Below, one piece after another: positions 1 to 8,423 of a DNA stretch of 64,000 bases (the stretch's first letter is position 1; each line of letters begins with the position of its first letter). The position numbers and the translations under genes are program-made. Source of the stretch: Aeromonas fluvialis (GTDB lineage Bacteria; Pseudomonadota; Gammaproteobacteria; Enterobacterales; Aeromonadaceae). The DNA lies in assembly GCF_000819885.1 (NCBI RefSeq), contig NZ_CDBO01000073.1:1-64000 (forward strand), in the 5' to 3' direction. The notes under the pieces are model-generated. The model saw only the letters and a program-made list of their open reading frames with translations, did no database searches and was not told where the DNA came from.

Positions 1-65
1 ATGCGCTCAAGCTCGGCGGGAGCGAGGAGTTGATTGAGATAGTGGTTGGCGTGGATAATCGTCAT
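1..65 (-). CDS. N-terminal fragment of an unidentified protein (cut by window edge)
   Basis: Reading leftward from an ATG at 65, an open frame begins MTIIHANHYLNQLLAP and runs off the left edge after 21 codons. The composition looks like real protein, but too little is present to name a family. It would be transcribed in the same direction as the next gene to the right; the roughly 190 bases between the two hold no feature I can support. Confidence 0.4.
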   Translation of the reverse strand, partial: MTIIHANHYLNQLLAPAELER

Positions 66-253
66 GGCTTCGGGCGTGGCGATTTTGTTTGGCGATAGAA
101 TCAGATCACAAACGAAGCCTTTTTCATATCTATTTCAATTGGTTGCCGCTAAAGATCCTGTATATGTGGACCCGTTATTCCGCACCTAATTTTTGCATTT
201 TAAATGGTGATGAAGTTCACACAGCCAGGATTGAATTGAGAAAACCTGTGACT

Positions 254-538
254 TCACTCATGTTGCCACGTAACAAGCTGCGCCCGGCGGATATTTCTGC
301 ACATCTTGCCGAAGCGATTGAGCTCGTCGAAGGAGGGGGGAATGCCGCGCTCAATCTGAAATTGCCAGTAGCAGAGCTCGGTATCCACCAGCTCCATGAG
401 CTTTTTAGGGCAACCGATGCAGGTGTTGTTAGGGCCGCACTTGAAGGTGTCTGGCTGATAGAGCGGAAATTCTGCCTTTACGGCATCGATAATCTGCTGC
501 ATGGCGGTAATGCGATCGGGTTTACGACTCACGGCCAT
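254..538 (-). CDS. Small conserved-type Cys-rich protein, function unknown
   Basis: A 94-residue soluble protein with no signal peptide or membrane segment. Its distinctive part is a cysteine cluster around residues 34-43 (C-x5-C-x2-C, in CGPNNTCIGC), followed by PKKLMELVDTELCYW, which could bind a metal. The rest looks helical. The ATG at 538 is the first start in the open frame; the purine-rich GAAGAG in front of it is unusually close. A longer plus-strand frame over the same bases looks like a shadow. I do not recognise a functional family and propose no role. Confidence 0.65.
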   Translation of the reverse strand: MAVSRKPDRITAMQQIIDAVKAEFPLYQPDTFKCGPNNTCIGCPKKLMELVDTELCYWQFQIERGIPPSFDELNRFGKMCRNIRRAQLVTWQHE

Positions 539-642
539 CTCTTCGCAGTTGATAGAGAGAGGGGCATTGTAGCGTGGCAGGGGGAGTCGATCACTTCATC
601 CGTGGCGTGATCCCGGGTGATGGGGGCAGGTGGCAGATATAA

Positions 643-666
643 CAACGCCCGGCAGGCCGGGCGTTG
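643..666 (-). terminator. Rho-independent terminator for the J-domain operon
   Basis: An 11-bp perfect GC-rich inverted repeat (CAACGCCCGGC / GCCGGGCGTTG) lies just beyond the stop codon at 697. Read on the minus strand it is followed by TTATAT, so it most likely ends the leftward four-gene transcript. Confidence 0.7.
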
Positions 667-696
667 TGGTGCGACTGATGGGCGGCGAAAGCGGCC

Positions 697-1599
697 TTAG
701 AAGTCGTGGTAGAGCGGCCAGCCGAGCAGGGGATGCTTGAGCCCGGCGCGCATTTCCATGTTGTCGAGCTTCTCCGGTGAGGCGTTCTCTTTTTGCAGCA
801 GCTGGTACTGGCGCACGAAGCCAAGGGTGTGGAGCAGGTTGGACACAAAGCCCGGGCTCAGCTCCTGGCGCAGGGCAGCGGCCATGTCGGCGGGCAGCGC
901 GCTCAGCATCAGGGCGAGTTGGGCAGCGAGATAGTCGGTGTCATACCAGCGCTCGTCGAGCTCAATCTCCCGCGCCAGTTTGCGCTTGAGATCCTGCTTC
1001 ACCTTGAGCGTGGCGGCGCCACTGCCTTTGCCGCAGAGGATGCGGTAGAGCAGGGCTTCTGCCAGCTTGTCCTCCATGGTGGGGTGGTCGCTCTCGCAGG
1101 CGAAGAAGTGCTGGTCGATGAGTTCCATCAGGCGGCTCTTGTTGTGCTCGGTCAGCGCCTTCTCGTACTCCTGCCACCCTTGCCACTCCTCCACATCGGG
1201 CGGGCTCGAGATCTTGTCCAGCAGGCGGGCATCCACGTCACCGTAAAGGCTGTTGCCTGCCTGCTTGGGGCTGACGGTGATGAGCATCGACCAGCCCTTC
1301 TGGAACGGCTTGATGGGGCCTTCCGGCGCTTGCAGCAGGGCGAGCGCCTTGGTCGTGTCACGCTGGGATAGCTCCTGCAGGCCGAGGCTCACCACCCCGA
1401 TCACGTCGTGGGCGGCCTGTTCGAGTAAATGCATCTTGTACTTGTTGTAGTACTTGTCGGCGAACTTCAGGCTCATCAGCGCCGCCTTGCCCTTGATGGC
1501 AGCGAGCTGCTGGTCGGTCAGCCGCTCATTTTCACGGCCAAAGCGCAGCACCTGAGTGAGAAAGGGGCCCTGATTGACGTCGCGTATCACTAGTTGCAT
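697..1599 (-). CDS. Unknown 300-residue protein, last gene of J-domain operon
   Basis: A soluble, mostly helical protein with no signal peptide or membrane segment. I see no catalytic motif and do not recognise a family. The start is taken at ATG 1599 because GAGGAA sits just upstream; a TTG at 1614 overlapping the previous stop would add five residues. It follows the previous gene by about 11 bases and is the last of four tightly packed leftward genes whose first member is a J-domain protein, so a role with that co-chaperone is a reasonable inference only. A terminator-like hairpin follows. Confidence 0.75.
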   Translation of the reverse strand: MQLVIRDVNQGPFLTQVLRFGRENERLTDQQLAAIKGKAALMSLKFADKYYNKYKMHLLEQAAHDVIGVVSLGLQELSQRDTTKALALLQAPEGPIKPFQKGWSMLITVSPKQAGNSLYGDVDARLLDKISSPPDVEEWQGWQEYEKALTEHNKSRLMELIDQHFFACESDHPTMEDKLAEALLYRILCGKGSGAATLKVKQDLKRKLAREIELDERWYDTDYLAAQLALMLSALPADMAAALRQELSPGFVSNLLHTLGFVRQYQLLQKENASPEKLDNMEMRAGLKHPLLGWPLYHDF

Positions 1600-1610
1600 G
1601 GCAGGGTTCC

Positions 1611-2375
1611 TCAATCCAGAAAGCTGAACATGTCGTCGACTTCGGCGTACTCGTCCTCGACCTTGTTCTTCTCTTTGGCCTGCATCACCAGCTCGCTGGC
1701 GAACTTGTTGATGATCCCTTCCCAGCTGGAGTGCTCATTGCGCAGCAGCGCCTTGATGGATTTCTCCACTTCGGGGGTCAGCTCGCGGATCAGCATCAAC
1801 AGGCTGCGCGGGTCATCCAGCGCGTAGTCGTGGGCATCTTCGCTCTGTTGGCGATTGCTGTAGGAGAGCGCCTCTTCCAGATCTTCCTCTTCCGCGTGCA
1901 GGGTGTCGTGGAACCCTTCGTCATCATCAAAGCGGTCGCCACGGTAGAACTCGATAAAGGGGATGGCGAGGTAGAAGAGACCGGCCGGATCGTCGGCGAC
2001 GCACTCGAGGATCTCCCGCTGCTTCGCTTCGCTCTCCTGGGTGCGGATCAGGTAGTTGAGGAAGTCGAAGGTGTGCTGCTGAAGCTCGTCGGCGTTGTTC
2101 TTGATCGCCTCTTCCCAATAGAGCGGCTGCTGGCAGACGATGTCGCGGATCCGCTCCGGGGTCATCAGCTCAGCGATGATGGAGGGGAATGACATGTCAT
2201 GCTGGCCGTTGATCTGGGTCAGGGTGACGATATCGATCTGTTCAATGACTTCGCCCAGCTGCTCGTCAGACATGGTCTTGGCGATCAGCTCGAACTTTTC
2301 GCTGGCCTGCTTCGGCTCGATAACGGCCAGCTCTTTGATCTCGATGGCGGTAATTTCTATCAGACTGTTGTTCAT
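1611..2375 (-). CDS. Unknown acidic 254-residue protein in J-domain operon
   Basis: A soluble acidic protein. Residues around 150-175 form a very Glu/Asp-rich stretch (DDDEGFHDTLHAEEEDLEEAL) and the C-terminus is also acidic (VEDEYAEVDDMFSFLD). The N-terminal half contains helical segments typical of an all-alpha fold. No known motif was recognised. The start is set at ATG 2375; a TTG at 2387 is possible but less likely. It lies 12 bases after the previous gene's stop, consistent with one transcript with the J-domain gene. Confidence 0.75.
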   Translation of the reverse strand: MNNSLIEITAIEIKELAVIEPKQASEKFELIAKTMSDEQLGEVIEQIDIVTLTQINGQHDMSFPSIIAELMTPERIRDIVCQQPLYWEEAIKNNADELQQHTFDFLNYLIRTQESEAKQREILECVADDPAGLFYLAIPFIEFYRGDRFDDDEGFHDTLHAEEEDLEEALSYSNRQQSEDAHDYALDDPRSLLMLIRELTPEVEKSIKALLRNEHSSWEGIINKFASELVMQAKEKNKVEDEYAEVDDMFSFLD

Positions 2376-2387
2376 GCGTTGCCCCAA

Positions 2388-2945
2388 TTAGAAACGTACT
2401 TCGTCGTACATATCCTGATCGCCGTCGTCGTCACCATCACCGTTGTAGTCGGCGTCGGCATCTTCCCCGTCTTCATCTTCGTCGTCACGCAGTTCATAGT
2501 CGTCATCGGCACGGCGGCCACCGCGCGGCAGCGGGTTGTCGAGCTGGAACAGCACGGCGCAGGCTTCGATCAGCTGCTCTTCGCTCTGGGCTCGCACCGC
2601 CTTGACCAGCGGCAGGTCGCCATTGTTGAACGCCACCGACACCTTGAATTCGTCCCATGTGGGTTGTACGCCGTTGGTAAGCCATTTGTTCCACTCGGGC
2701 TTGGCCTTGGCCGGAAACTGCACCCGGCCATAGAGGGCCAGCGGCAGGTATTCGGGCATAAACTCCAGCATGCTCATGTCGGCCAGCAGCAGGGTCTTCA
2801 TCTTGCCGGTGAACTGCTCCAGCGCCTTGGGGTCGTCCTGATCCCGGTAGGATTCGATGTTTTCACTGGCGTCGCTTATCAGTGCTTTGATACGCGCCTG
2901 ATCCCATTTTTTTTGCATAGTGGCTCTTTTGTCTTGTTCCGGCAT
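2388..2945 (-). CDS. Unknown protein with a long poly-acidic C-terminal tail, J-domain operon
   Basis: A 185-residue protein. Residues up to about 145 look folded and helical with several Trp residues; the last 40 or so are almost entirely Asp, Glu and Gly, ending DMYDEVRF. Such tails occur on histone-, ribosome- or chaperone-binding proteins, but no role is shown here. The ATG at 2945 overlaps the stop of the J-domain gene as TGATG, which suggests translational coupling; a second candidate start (MQKKWDQ) lies at 2918. Family not recognised. Confidence 0.7.
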   Translation of the reverse strand: MPEQDKRATMQKKWDQARIKALISDASENIESYRDQDDPKALEQFTGKMKTLLLADMSMLEFMPEYLPLALYGRVQFPAKAKPEWNKWLTNGVQPTWDEFKVSVAFNNGDLPLVKAVRAQSEEQLIEACAVLFQLDNPLPRGGRRADDDYELRDDEDEDGEDADADYNGDGDDDGDQDMYDEVRF

Positions 2946-3229
2946 CAGGGGTAGAACTGATCCCACATCTCCTGCATGGCAGCAGCGGGATCGGTCACGA
3001 TGACATTGTTGAAATCCTTGATAAAGGCGGCGCGCTGTTTCGGATCGGACAGCACTTCATAGGCCTGCTTTATCTGGTGCAGCTTGATGGCTGCCAGCTC
3101 TCGCTCTTCTTCGCTCGCCCCTAACAGCTTATCGGGGTGGTACTGGTTCGACAGCCGGCGATAGGCTTTTTTGATGTCGTTTTCGTTGGCATTGGACTTG
3201 ACGCCCAGCACCCGAAAGTAGTTGTTCAT
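2945..3229 (-). CDS. Small J-domain co-chaperone (DnaJ N-terminal domain only)
   Basis: A 94-residue protein that is little more than a J domain: [20 protein letters not shown] opens helix I-II, the invariant HPD motif appears in NQYHPDKLL, and helices III-IV follow. J domains stimulate ATP hydrolysis by DnaK/Hsp70 partners. It lacks the Gly/Phe region, zinc-finger and substrate domains of DnaJ, so substrate recognition would have to come from elsewhere, perhaps from the three co-transcribed unknown proteins (inference). Start at ATG 3229 with AGGA upstream; the longer frame to 3304 has no better start signal. It is the first gene of the operon. Confidence 0.85.
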   Translation of the reverse strand: MNNYFRVLGVKSNANENDIKKAYRRLSNQYHPDKLLGASEEERELAAIKLHQIKQAYEVLSDPKQRAAFIKDFNNVIVTDPAAAMQEMWDQFYP

Positions 3230-3491
3230 GGCAGATCCTGCATCACTGGCATCATCGGATTCATACTGCGGGTGCCTGAGGGTGGGGATTGGAAACCCGG
3301 GCACGGCAAAAACCCGTCATTTTAACGGAAACAGATCCGTACCGCCATGAATTGCAGGCGATATGGCGAGCAAGTTGCGTCCAGGGTGTCGTGGCCCCTG
3401 TTTCTTGTCGGCATCTTCTTGGCAGAGGCGGGGGTAGTCGTAGCTGGTGATTATTTTGTCAGCAAAATGGAGTGCCAGCTGTGACTGCTGT
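3230..3491. other. Non-coding gap between the J-domain and scs operons
   Basis: About 260 bases with no credible reading frame. The promoter of the J-domain operon must lie in the left part, but I cannot point to convincing -35/-10 boxes. The right part leads into the scs terminator. Confidence 0.5.
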
Positions 3492-3522
3492 TAAAAAAAA
3501 CGCCCGGCATGGCCGGACGTTG
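3492..3522 (-). terminator. Rho-independent terminator of the scs operon
   Basis: On the minus strand a GC-rich hairpin (GTCCGGC-CAT-GCCGGGC, one mismatch) is followed by eight T residues, directly after the scsD stop codon. Confidence 0.85.
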
Positions 3523-3542
3523 TCGTAACAGAGGGGCGGATA

Positions 3543-4061
3543 TCAGCTCAGAGCGGCCCACCACAGGCGCATTTTCAGCCCGAGTCCCGAGCTCCAGCCG
3601 GTGGTGCTGCTCACCAGCTGGCCATCCTTGATGATGAGGAAGGTCGGGGTTACCCCCACCTGCCACCGGGCGGCCAGATCCCCCGACTCGTCGTTGTGGG
3701 TCGGGAAGGTGAGCCCCTTCTTGCTCATCCCCTTGCCTAACTGCTCCGAATTGCCGGAGCGCAGCGCCACCGTCAGCACGTTTTCACCCTCTTGCCAGAG
3801 CTGCTTGACCGTCGGGGTGGTGAAACGGCACACCCCGCACCAGCTGGCCCAGTAGTAGACCAGCAGCGGCTTGCCGCGGCTCAGGGTGGCGAGATCCGTG
3901 TTGCTGCCATCCTGCAGGGTGAAGGGGGCGCTCATGGCCCCCGCCGGCAGGGTCGGGCTGCGCCAGAGATCCAGCAGGGTGGAGATAACCAGCGCCATCA
4001 GCAGCAGCCAGATCGCCTCCTTGCCCCAGCGTCGCCAGCGGGGAGTTGTCGTTTCTGCCAT
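3543..4061 (-). CDS. scsD: ScsD-like membrane-anchored thioredoxin
   Basis: A 172-residue TlpA/thioredoxin-fold protein. One N-terminal membrane segment (about residues 14-32) anchors it facing the periplasm; the active site is WCGVC in YYWASWCGVCRF, and a cis-proline loop follows in GVTPTFLII. It is the usual last gene of scs (suppressor of copper sensitivity) operons and would reduce periplasmic disulfides, probably drawing electrons from ScsB. It starts 3 bases beyond the scsC stop with a GGAG site, so the genes are co-translated. Family placement rests on motif plus operon context. Confidence 0.9.
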   Translation of the reverse strand: MAETTTPRWRRWGKEAIWLLLMALVISTLLDLWRSPTLPAGAMSAPFTLQDGSNTDLATLSRGKPLLVYYWASWCGVCRFTTPTVKQLWQEGENVLTVALRSGNSEQLGKGMSKKGLTFPTHNDESGDLAARWQVGVTPTFLIIKDGQLVSSTTGWSSGLGLKMRLWWAALS

Positions 4062-4064
4062 GGC

Positions 4065-4808
4065 TTAGCTCCGTTTAGCCAGCTCGGTCTGCACCAGCAG
4101 CTCCAGCTCCTCATAGGGGATGGCGCCCGGTACCAGCTGGTTGCCAATCAGGATCGCCGGGGTGCCCTGCACGCCTAACAACGTACCGATACGCAGGCTA
4201 TTGCGCAGCTCCTCGGTCGCCTTGTTTTCCGGTTTGAGAGTGGTGTTGCCGGTGGCCGCCAGCGCCTTGTTGATGTCCGCCTCGGTCAGCATCCCCTGCT
4301 TGCTCATCAGCTTGTCGTGCAGGGCGAGGAAGCGGGCGGGATCCTGCTGCCACAGGGTCAGGCTGTACTGGGCCGCCTTGGCGGAGGTCTGCCCCTTGAA
4401 CGGCAGCAGCTTGATCACCAGCCCCAGATCATCGGGGTAGGCCTTGAGCAGCTTGGTCAGCTGGGGATCGAACTGCTTGCAGTAGGGGCAGTTGTAGTCG
4501 GTAAACAGCACCAACGTCAGCTTGGGATTCTTGGCGCCGAGGCGGGGGCTGGTGGCGCTGTTGAACAGCACTTCCTGGTTGCCCTTGATGAAGTTGCCAA
4601 GCTGCGCCTCCTGGGCTGCCGCGTTCTGCTTCTCCCAGGATTCGGCCGCTTCGTCGAGGATCTTGGGGTTGGCGATCAGGGTCTCGCGGATCAGCTCCTT
4701 GATGCGCACTTCTTGCTCCGGAGTGAAGGGGGCGGCATGCAGGGCAGGGGCCAGCAGGGCGGCAGAGAGAGAGGCCAGCAGAGTCAGGGTGCTCAGAGTC
4801 GGTTTCAT
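4065..4808 (-). CDS. scsC: ScsC-like periplasmic DsbA/DsbG-family thiol protein
   Basis: A 247-residue exported thioredoxin-fold protein. Residues 1-25 form a signal peptide ending LHA-AP; an N-terminal helical region (about 28-80), like the oligomerising arm of ScsC proteins, precedes the DsbA-like domain with active site CPYC (in DYNCPYCKQF) and a cis-Pro loop VQGTPAIL. ScsC proteins act as disulfide reductases/isomerases and buffer copper damage. A strong AAGGAGT site precedes the ATG. Next to scsB and scsD, it is probably kept reduced by ScsB. Confidence 0.92.
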   Translation of the reverse strand: MKPTLSTLTLLASLSAALLAPALHAAPFTPEQEVRIKELIRETLIANPKILDEAAESWEKQNAAAQEAQLGNFIKGNQEVLFNSATSPRLGAKNPKLTLVLFTDYNCPYCKQFDPQLTKLLKAYPDDLGLVIKLLPFKGQTSAKAAQYSLTLWQQDPARFLALHDKLMSKQGMLTEADINKALAATGNTTLKPENKATEELRNSLRIGTLLGVQGTPAILIGNQLVPGAIPYEELELLVQTELAKRS

Positions 4809-4817
4809 GGTTACTCC

Positions 4818-6872
4818 TTAAAATCGGGTGGTGCCAACCTGCAGCAGGCCAGCCTTGTGCAATGTGGTCAGCAGGTCAGCTTTGTCGAGCAGGGGGGACA
4901 ATGTGACCCCTTGCGGCAAGCCCGGACCATAGATCTGGTTGAAAGGCACGGCGGCCGCGTCCCGCTGGCGCAGGAAGGCTGCAATGGTCTCGTTTGGCTT
5001 GCTCCAGTCGCCGCGCAGGGCCACCACATCGGGGGCCGAGAGGGCCTGTTGCACCTCATCGCGCAGCAACACGTTGTATTTGTTGGCCTTGCAGGTGACA
5101 CACCAGTCGGCGGTGACATCGATAAAGACCCGCTTGTTCTGGGCCAGCGCATCGGTGATGGCGCGTTCAGAGAGCGGCTGCCAGACCACCTTGTCAACGC
5201 TGGCCGAGCCCTGCGCGCTAAAGGCTCCGCTCAGCAGCAGGGGGCTGCCAATCAGGGCGGCGAGGGCGATAGCCAGTGTGAAGCCGCGCATGCCGTAACG
5301 CCAGATGATGCCAGTCAGCAGTGCCAGCAGCATGGCAACCATCAGCCAGCCGGTGGCATAACTGCCGAGATGGTTGTCGAGCAGGCTGGTGAGCCAGAGG
5401 CTGGAGCCCAGCATCATCAGCCCGAGCAGAATGCGCAGGTGATTCATCCAGCGGCCCGGTTTTGGCAGCCAGAGGGCGAGCCGTGGCAGGGCAGCCACCA
5501 GCAGCCAGGGCAGGCTCATGCCAATCCCCAAAGCGGTGAAGATCAGCCAGAGCTGACTGAGCGGCGCCGTCAGCGCAAACGCCACCGCGGTGCCGAGGAA
5601 GGGGGCCGAACAGGGTGTAGCCAGCAGGGTGGCGAAGCTCCCCTGCAGGAAGTGACCGCCGAGGCCGTTGCCGCCGCTGGTGGCGAGGCGGGTGCTGAGG
5701 GCGCTGGGCAGGCGGATCTCGAACAGTCCCAGCAGGTTGGCGCAAAACAGCAGGGTGACCAGCACCATCAAGCCGATAAAACCGGCGCTCTGGAACTGGA
5801 TGCCCCAACCGACGGCCCCACTCATTCCAAAACTGGGGGCGCGCAGCAGGCTGCTCATGGCCGCCAGCACCCAGAAGGAGGCGATGATCCCGGCGCTGGC
5901 GGCGAGGAACTGTTTGCGCACCGCTCCCTGTTCACGATCCTGATGTTGCAGCACAGTTCCCAGCTTGAGCGCCAGCACCGGCAGCACGCAGGGCATCAGG
6001 TTGAGGATAAGGCCGCCGAGCAGCGCCGCCCCCAGCAACCAGAACAGCGAATGGCTCTGGTTGGGCAGCGCGATCGGCGCGCCGATCGTCTCCTTGCCCT
6101 GCCACGCCTGTTCGCCGCTGGTGAGCAGCAGGCCGAGTGATTGGCCGCGCAGATCCGGCGCATCCCCCTGCCAGCCATCGCTCACCGGCACCCGGGCGAT
6201 CAGGGTGATGCCCTCGACCTCAAGCGCAGGTTTGCCAAACGCGGCGCCTTTCAGCCCGTCGATAAAGAGTGCTGGTGATTGCCAGCCCTCTGCCCGCTCG
6301 GCGCGCAGTTGCAGCTGGTTGTACTGATAACCGAGCTCGACCCGGGTTTCGGCGGGCAACTGCTGGGGCAGGGTGCTCATCGCCTTCGCCCAGGCAAAAT
6401 CGAAGTCGGCTGGGGCCTGCCCATCCACCGCGAGGGTAAAGGGGAAGTCGGTCAGGATGCAGACATTGCTGCAGGTCGATAGGCGCAGAGTTCCCTTGAG
6501 CGGTTGCCCGGCGGGATAGTTGAGGCTCAGAGGGAAGGTCACCTCCCCCTGATAACCCTGGGTGCTGAGCCCGGCTACCTCGAAGTGACGTGGCACCGGC
6601 CAGCGCCACTGAAAGTCTCCGACCGGCTCGTCCCACAGGATCTGGGGCGCTATGCCCCCTTCTCCAGGGCTATGCCAGTAGGTCTTCCAGCCAGACTCCA
6701 GCTCGACATCGAGCAGGATGCGGGTCTGATCTGCCGTGCTGCGGTCGGCCTGCAGCCGTACCCGGGCGTGATCATTCTGTGGGCTGGTGAGCCAGCCCGT
6801 GTCGCTGGCCAATCCCATGGATTGCCACAGCAGACCGCCCAGTAGCAGGGCCGCCTTGAAGAGATTTGACAT
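4818..6872 (-). CDS. scsB: ScsB, DsbD-family transmembrane thiol-disulfide exchanger
   Basis: A 684-residue inner-membrane protein. It has a signal peptide (about 1-22), an N-terminal periplasmic DsbD-alpha-like domain with paired cysteines (STCSNVCIL), a membrane domain of about eight helices with the CcdA-type cysteines (LMPCVLPVL and ATPCSAPFLG), and a C-terminal thioredoxin domain with WCVTCK. This is the electron path cytoplasm to periplasm. The start is set at MSNLFKAA (6872), giving a proper signal peptide; the longer open frame adds 23 residues that do not fit. It lies 52 bases after scsA and feeds ScsC/ScsD. Confidence 0.93.
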   Translation of the reverse strand: MSNLFKAALLLGGLLWQSMGLASDTGWLTSPQNDHARVRLQADRSTADQTRILLDVELESGWKTYWHSPGEGGIAPQILWDEPVGDFQWRWPVPRHFEVAGLSTQGYQGEVTFPLSLNYPAGQPLKGTLRLSTCSNVCILTDFPFTLAVDGQAPADFDFAWAKAMSTLPQQLPAETRVELGYQYNQLQLRAERAEGWQSPALFIDGLKGAAFGKPALEVEGITLIARVPVSDGWQGDAPDLRGQSLGLLLTSGEQAWQGKETIGAPIALPNQSHSLFWLLGAALLGGLILNLMPCVLPVLALKLGTVLQHQDREQGAVRKQFLAASAGIIASFWVLAAMSSLLRAPSFGMSGAVGWGIQFQSAGFIGLMVLVTLLFCANLLGLFEIRLPSALSTRLATSGGNGLGGHFLQGSFATLLATPCSAPFLGTAVAFALTAPLSQLWLIFTALGIGMSLPWLLVAALPRLALWLPKPGRWMNHLRILLGLMMLGSSLWLTSLLDNHLGSYATGWLMVAMLLALLTGIIWRYGMRGFTLAIALAALIGSPLLLSGAFSAQGSASVDKVVWQPLSERAITDALAQNKRVFIDVTADWCVTCKANKYNVLLRDEVQQALSAPDVVALRGDWSKPNETIAAFLRQRDAAAVPFNQIYGPGLPQGVTLSPLLDKADLLTTLHKAGLLQVGTTRF

Positions 6873-6924
6873 CTTTTTGGTCTCGCAAAAATGAGTGATA
6901 GCTAACGTGTGAACGCAGCCGAAC

Positions 6925-7299
6925 TCATTCCCGCCAGACACACAGGGTTAGGTGCAGACGCCGCTCGGGCGGCGAGATGACTCTGGGAGGGGGCAGTGGC
7001 GGTGTGTAGCGCCAAAGGGGGGCAAGCAGGGCGATCAGCACGGCCACGGCAAAGAAGAGCTGTTCGACGCAGAGCAGGGTGGCGGCACTCAGCCACTTGC
7101 CATTGAGCTGGCAGCTGCTGGGCTGCGGGCTGGTCTGGTCATCAGCCTGATCCGTCACTGTGCCTGGCACGGGCAGAACCTGACAGCTGAGGGCGTGATC
7201 GAGCAGGGCCAGCCGGGCCAGCGGCTGGGCTGCACAATTGAGCACCAGCAGGCAGAGCAGCAGCAGGAGATGTTTCGCTACCCGTTGTTGCAAAATCAT
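6925..7299 (-). CDS. scsA: ScsA-like small membrane protein
   Basis: A protein of about 124 residues with an N-terminal hydrophobic segment (LLLLLCLLVLNCAA), a short periplasmic loop with two cysteines (HALSCQ, SSCQLNG) and a second membrane helix (LFFAVAVLIALLAP) followed by a basic, Pro-rich tail. Position at the head of scsBCD and this layout match ScsA, whose molecular role is poorly known. The start is taken at ATG 7299 with a GGGG run upstream; ATG 7314 is an alternative. Weak sequence conservation makes the name depend mainly on context. Confidence 0.7.
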   Translation of the reverse strand: MILQQRVAKHLLLLLCLLVLNCAAQPLARLALLDHALSCQVLPVPGTVTDQADDQTSPQPSSCQLNGKWLSAATLLCVEQLFFAVAVLIALLAPLWRYTPPLPPPRVISPPERRLHLTLCVWRE

Positions 7300-7428
7300 G
7301 TTCGCCCCGTCCATCAAGATGGGGCCATCCTAGCGACCAATGGCGGGTGGGGCAAGTCGGCGGCGTATTGATGAGCAGTACGGTGGGTGGCGCGACGGGG
7401 AGGGTGGTCGGTTCTGTTTGGCGAACGC

Positions 7429-7457
7429 TTGTTCGCTAAAAGGGGGATCAGTATACT
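7429..7457 (+). promoter_or_regulatory. Sigma-70-type promoter of plsC
   Basis: TTGTTC and TATACT are separated by 17 bases, 28 bases upstream of the plsC start. The -35 box falls in a small dyad (GCGAAC-GCTT-GTTCGC) that could be a regulator site. Confidence 0.6.
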
Positions 7458-7484
7458 GCGCCGAGTTAAAACTCGAGGTGTTCG

Positions 7485-8213
7485 ATGCTCAAAATTGCCC
7501 GTGTGCTGCTGCTTGGTCTGCTGCTCATCTTCTGGTTCCTGTTCGGCCTGCTGCTCTGTCTGGTTCGTCCGCGCCATCCCAACAACGTCTATGTCTTCGC
7601 TCGCATGTATCACGCGGTTTGCCCGCTGATCGGCTTGCGGGTCAAGGTGACGGTGGCCGACGAGGTCCAGTCGGTCGGCCCGGCGGTTTACGTCTGCAAC
7701 CACCAGAGCAACTTCGATATCTTCACCGTGACTGGTGCGGTGCAGCCCGGCGTCGTTGCCGTGGGCAAGAAGAGCCTGCTCTGGCTGCCCCTCTTCGGCC
7801 TTATCTTCTGGCTCTCCGGCAACGTGCTGATCGACCGCTCCAACCGCTCCCGTGCCATCGGCACCATAGGTCAGGTGGTGGATCGCATCAAGAACCGCGG
7901 TACCTCCATCTGGATGTTCCCTGAAGGCACCCGCTCCCAGGGGCGTGGCCTGCTGCAGTTCAAGGCGGGGGCCTTCCACACAGCGGTGCAGGCTGAAGTG
8001 CCTGTGGTGCCCATCGTCTGCTCCAGCTATTTCGGTCAGGTCGACCTTAATCGCTGGGACAATGGCGAAGTGCTGGTGGAAGTGATGGCGCCGGTCTGCA
8101 GCAAGGAGCACGGCGCTGCCGGCATCCGTGAGCTGTCAGAGCTCTGCCGCAGCCGGATGGAGGCGAAACTGGCCGAACTGGACAGTCAGCTGGGCCACAG
8201 CCACGCCGCCTGA
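7485..8213 (+). CDS. plsC: 1-acyl-sn-glycerol-3-phosphate acyltransferase
   Basis: A 242-residue inner-membrane enzyme that acylates lysophosphatidic acid to phosphatidic acid in phospholipid synthesis. It has an N-terminal membrane helix (about 5-27), the acyltransferase motif I NHQSNFD (H-x4-D), motif III FPEGTRS and motif IV VPVVPIVC. Length fits bacterial PlsC. It has its own promoter and a terminator, so it appears monocistronic. It is divergent from the scs operon. Confidence 0.96.
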   Translation: MLKIARVLLLGLLLIFWFLFGLLLCLVRPRHPNNVYVFARMYHAVCPLIGLRVKVTVADEVQSVGPAVYVCNHQSNFDIFTVTGAVQPGVVAVGKKSLLWLPLFGLIFWLSGNVLIDRSNRSRAIGTIGQVVDRIKNRGTSIWMFPEGTRSQGRGLLQFKAGAFHTAVQAEVPVVPIVCSSYFGQVDLNRWDNGEVLVEVMAPVCSKEHGAAGIRELSELCRSRMEAKLAELDSQLGHSHAA

Positions 8214-8237
8214 CAGATATCGCAGATGAATCGACAA

Positions 8238-8260
8238 GGGAGCCACGGGCTCCCTTTTTT
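8238..8260 (+). terminator. Rho-independent terminator of plsC
   Basis: A perfect 7-bp stem GGGAGCC-ACG-GGCTCCC is followed by six T, 24 bases after the plsC stop. Confidence 0.9.
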
Positions 8261-8361
8261 GTTAGTAAAAATCACCACTATATTGGCGAATTTAACCAGA
8301 AAACAGTATTTAAATTCCTTAGGTAAATAACTATCTATCTGTAAAACAACAATAATTTTTC

Positions 8362-8378
8362 TTGGCACGGCTCTTGTA
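8362..8378 (+). promoter_or_regulatory. Sigma-54 promoter of the psp operon
   Basis: TTGGCACG-GCTC-TTGTA matches the -24/-12 consensus (TGGCACG-N4-TTGC) except for one base at the -12 box. It lies about 45 bases before pspA, where enteric psp operons carry a PspF-activated sigma-54 promoter. The AT-rich stretch at 8270-8360 is where PspF and IHF sites would be expected. Confidence 0.85.
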
Positions 8379-8423
8379 CTGTCTTGAGAAGAGATTGTCA
8401 TTCCATCAACAAGGAGCTAGACC

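Noticed and set aside
89-610. 173-codon plus-strand open frame
   Set aside because: Overlaps the better-supported Cys-rich minus-strand gene; its second half is a shadow and the first half lacks a ribosome site.
4317-6140. 607-codon plus-strand open frame across scsC/scsB
   Set aside because: Antisense shadow of two well-supported genes; low-complexity Gln/Gly-rich translation with no domain.
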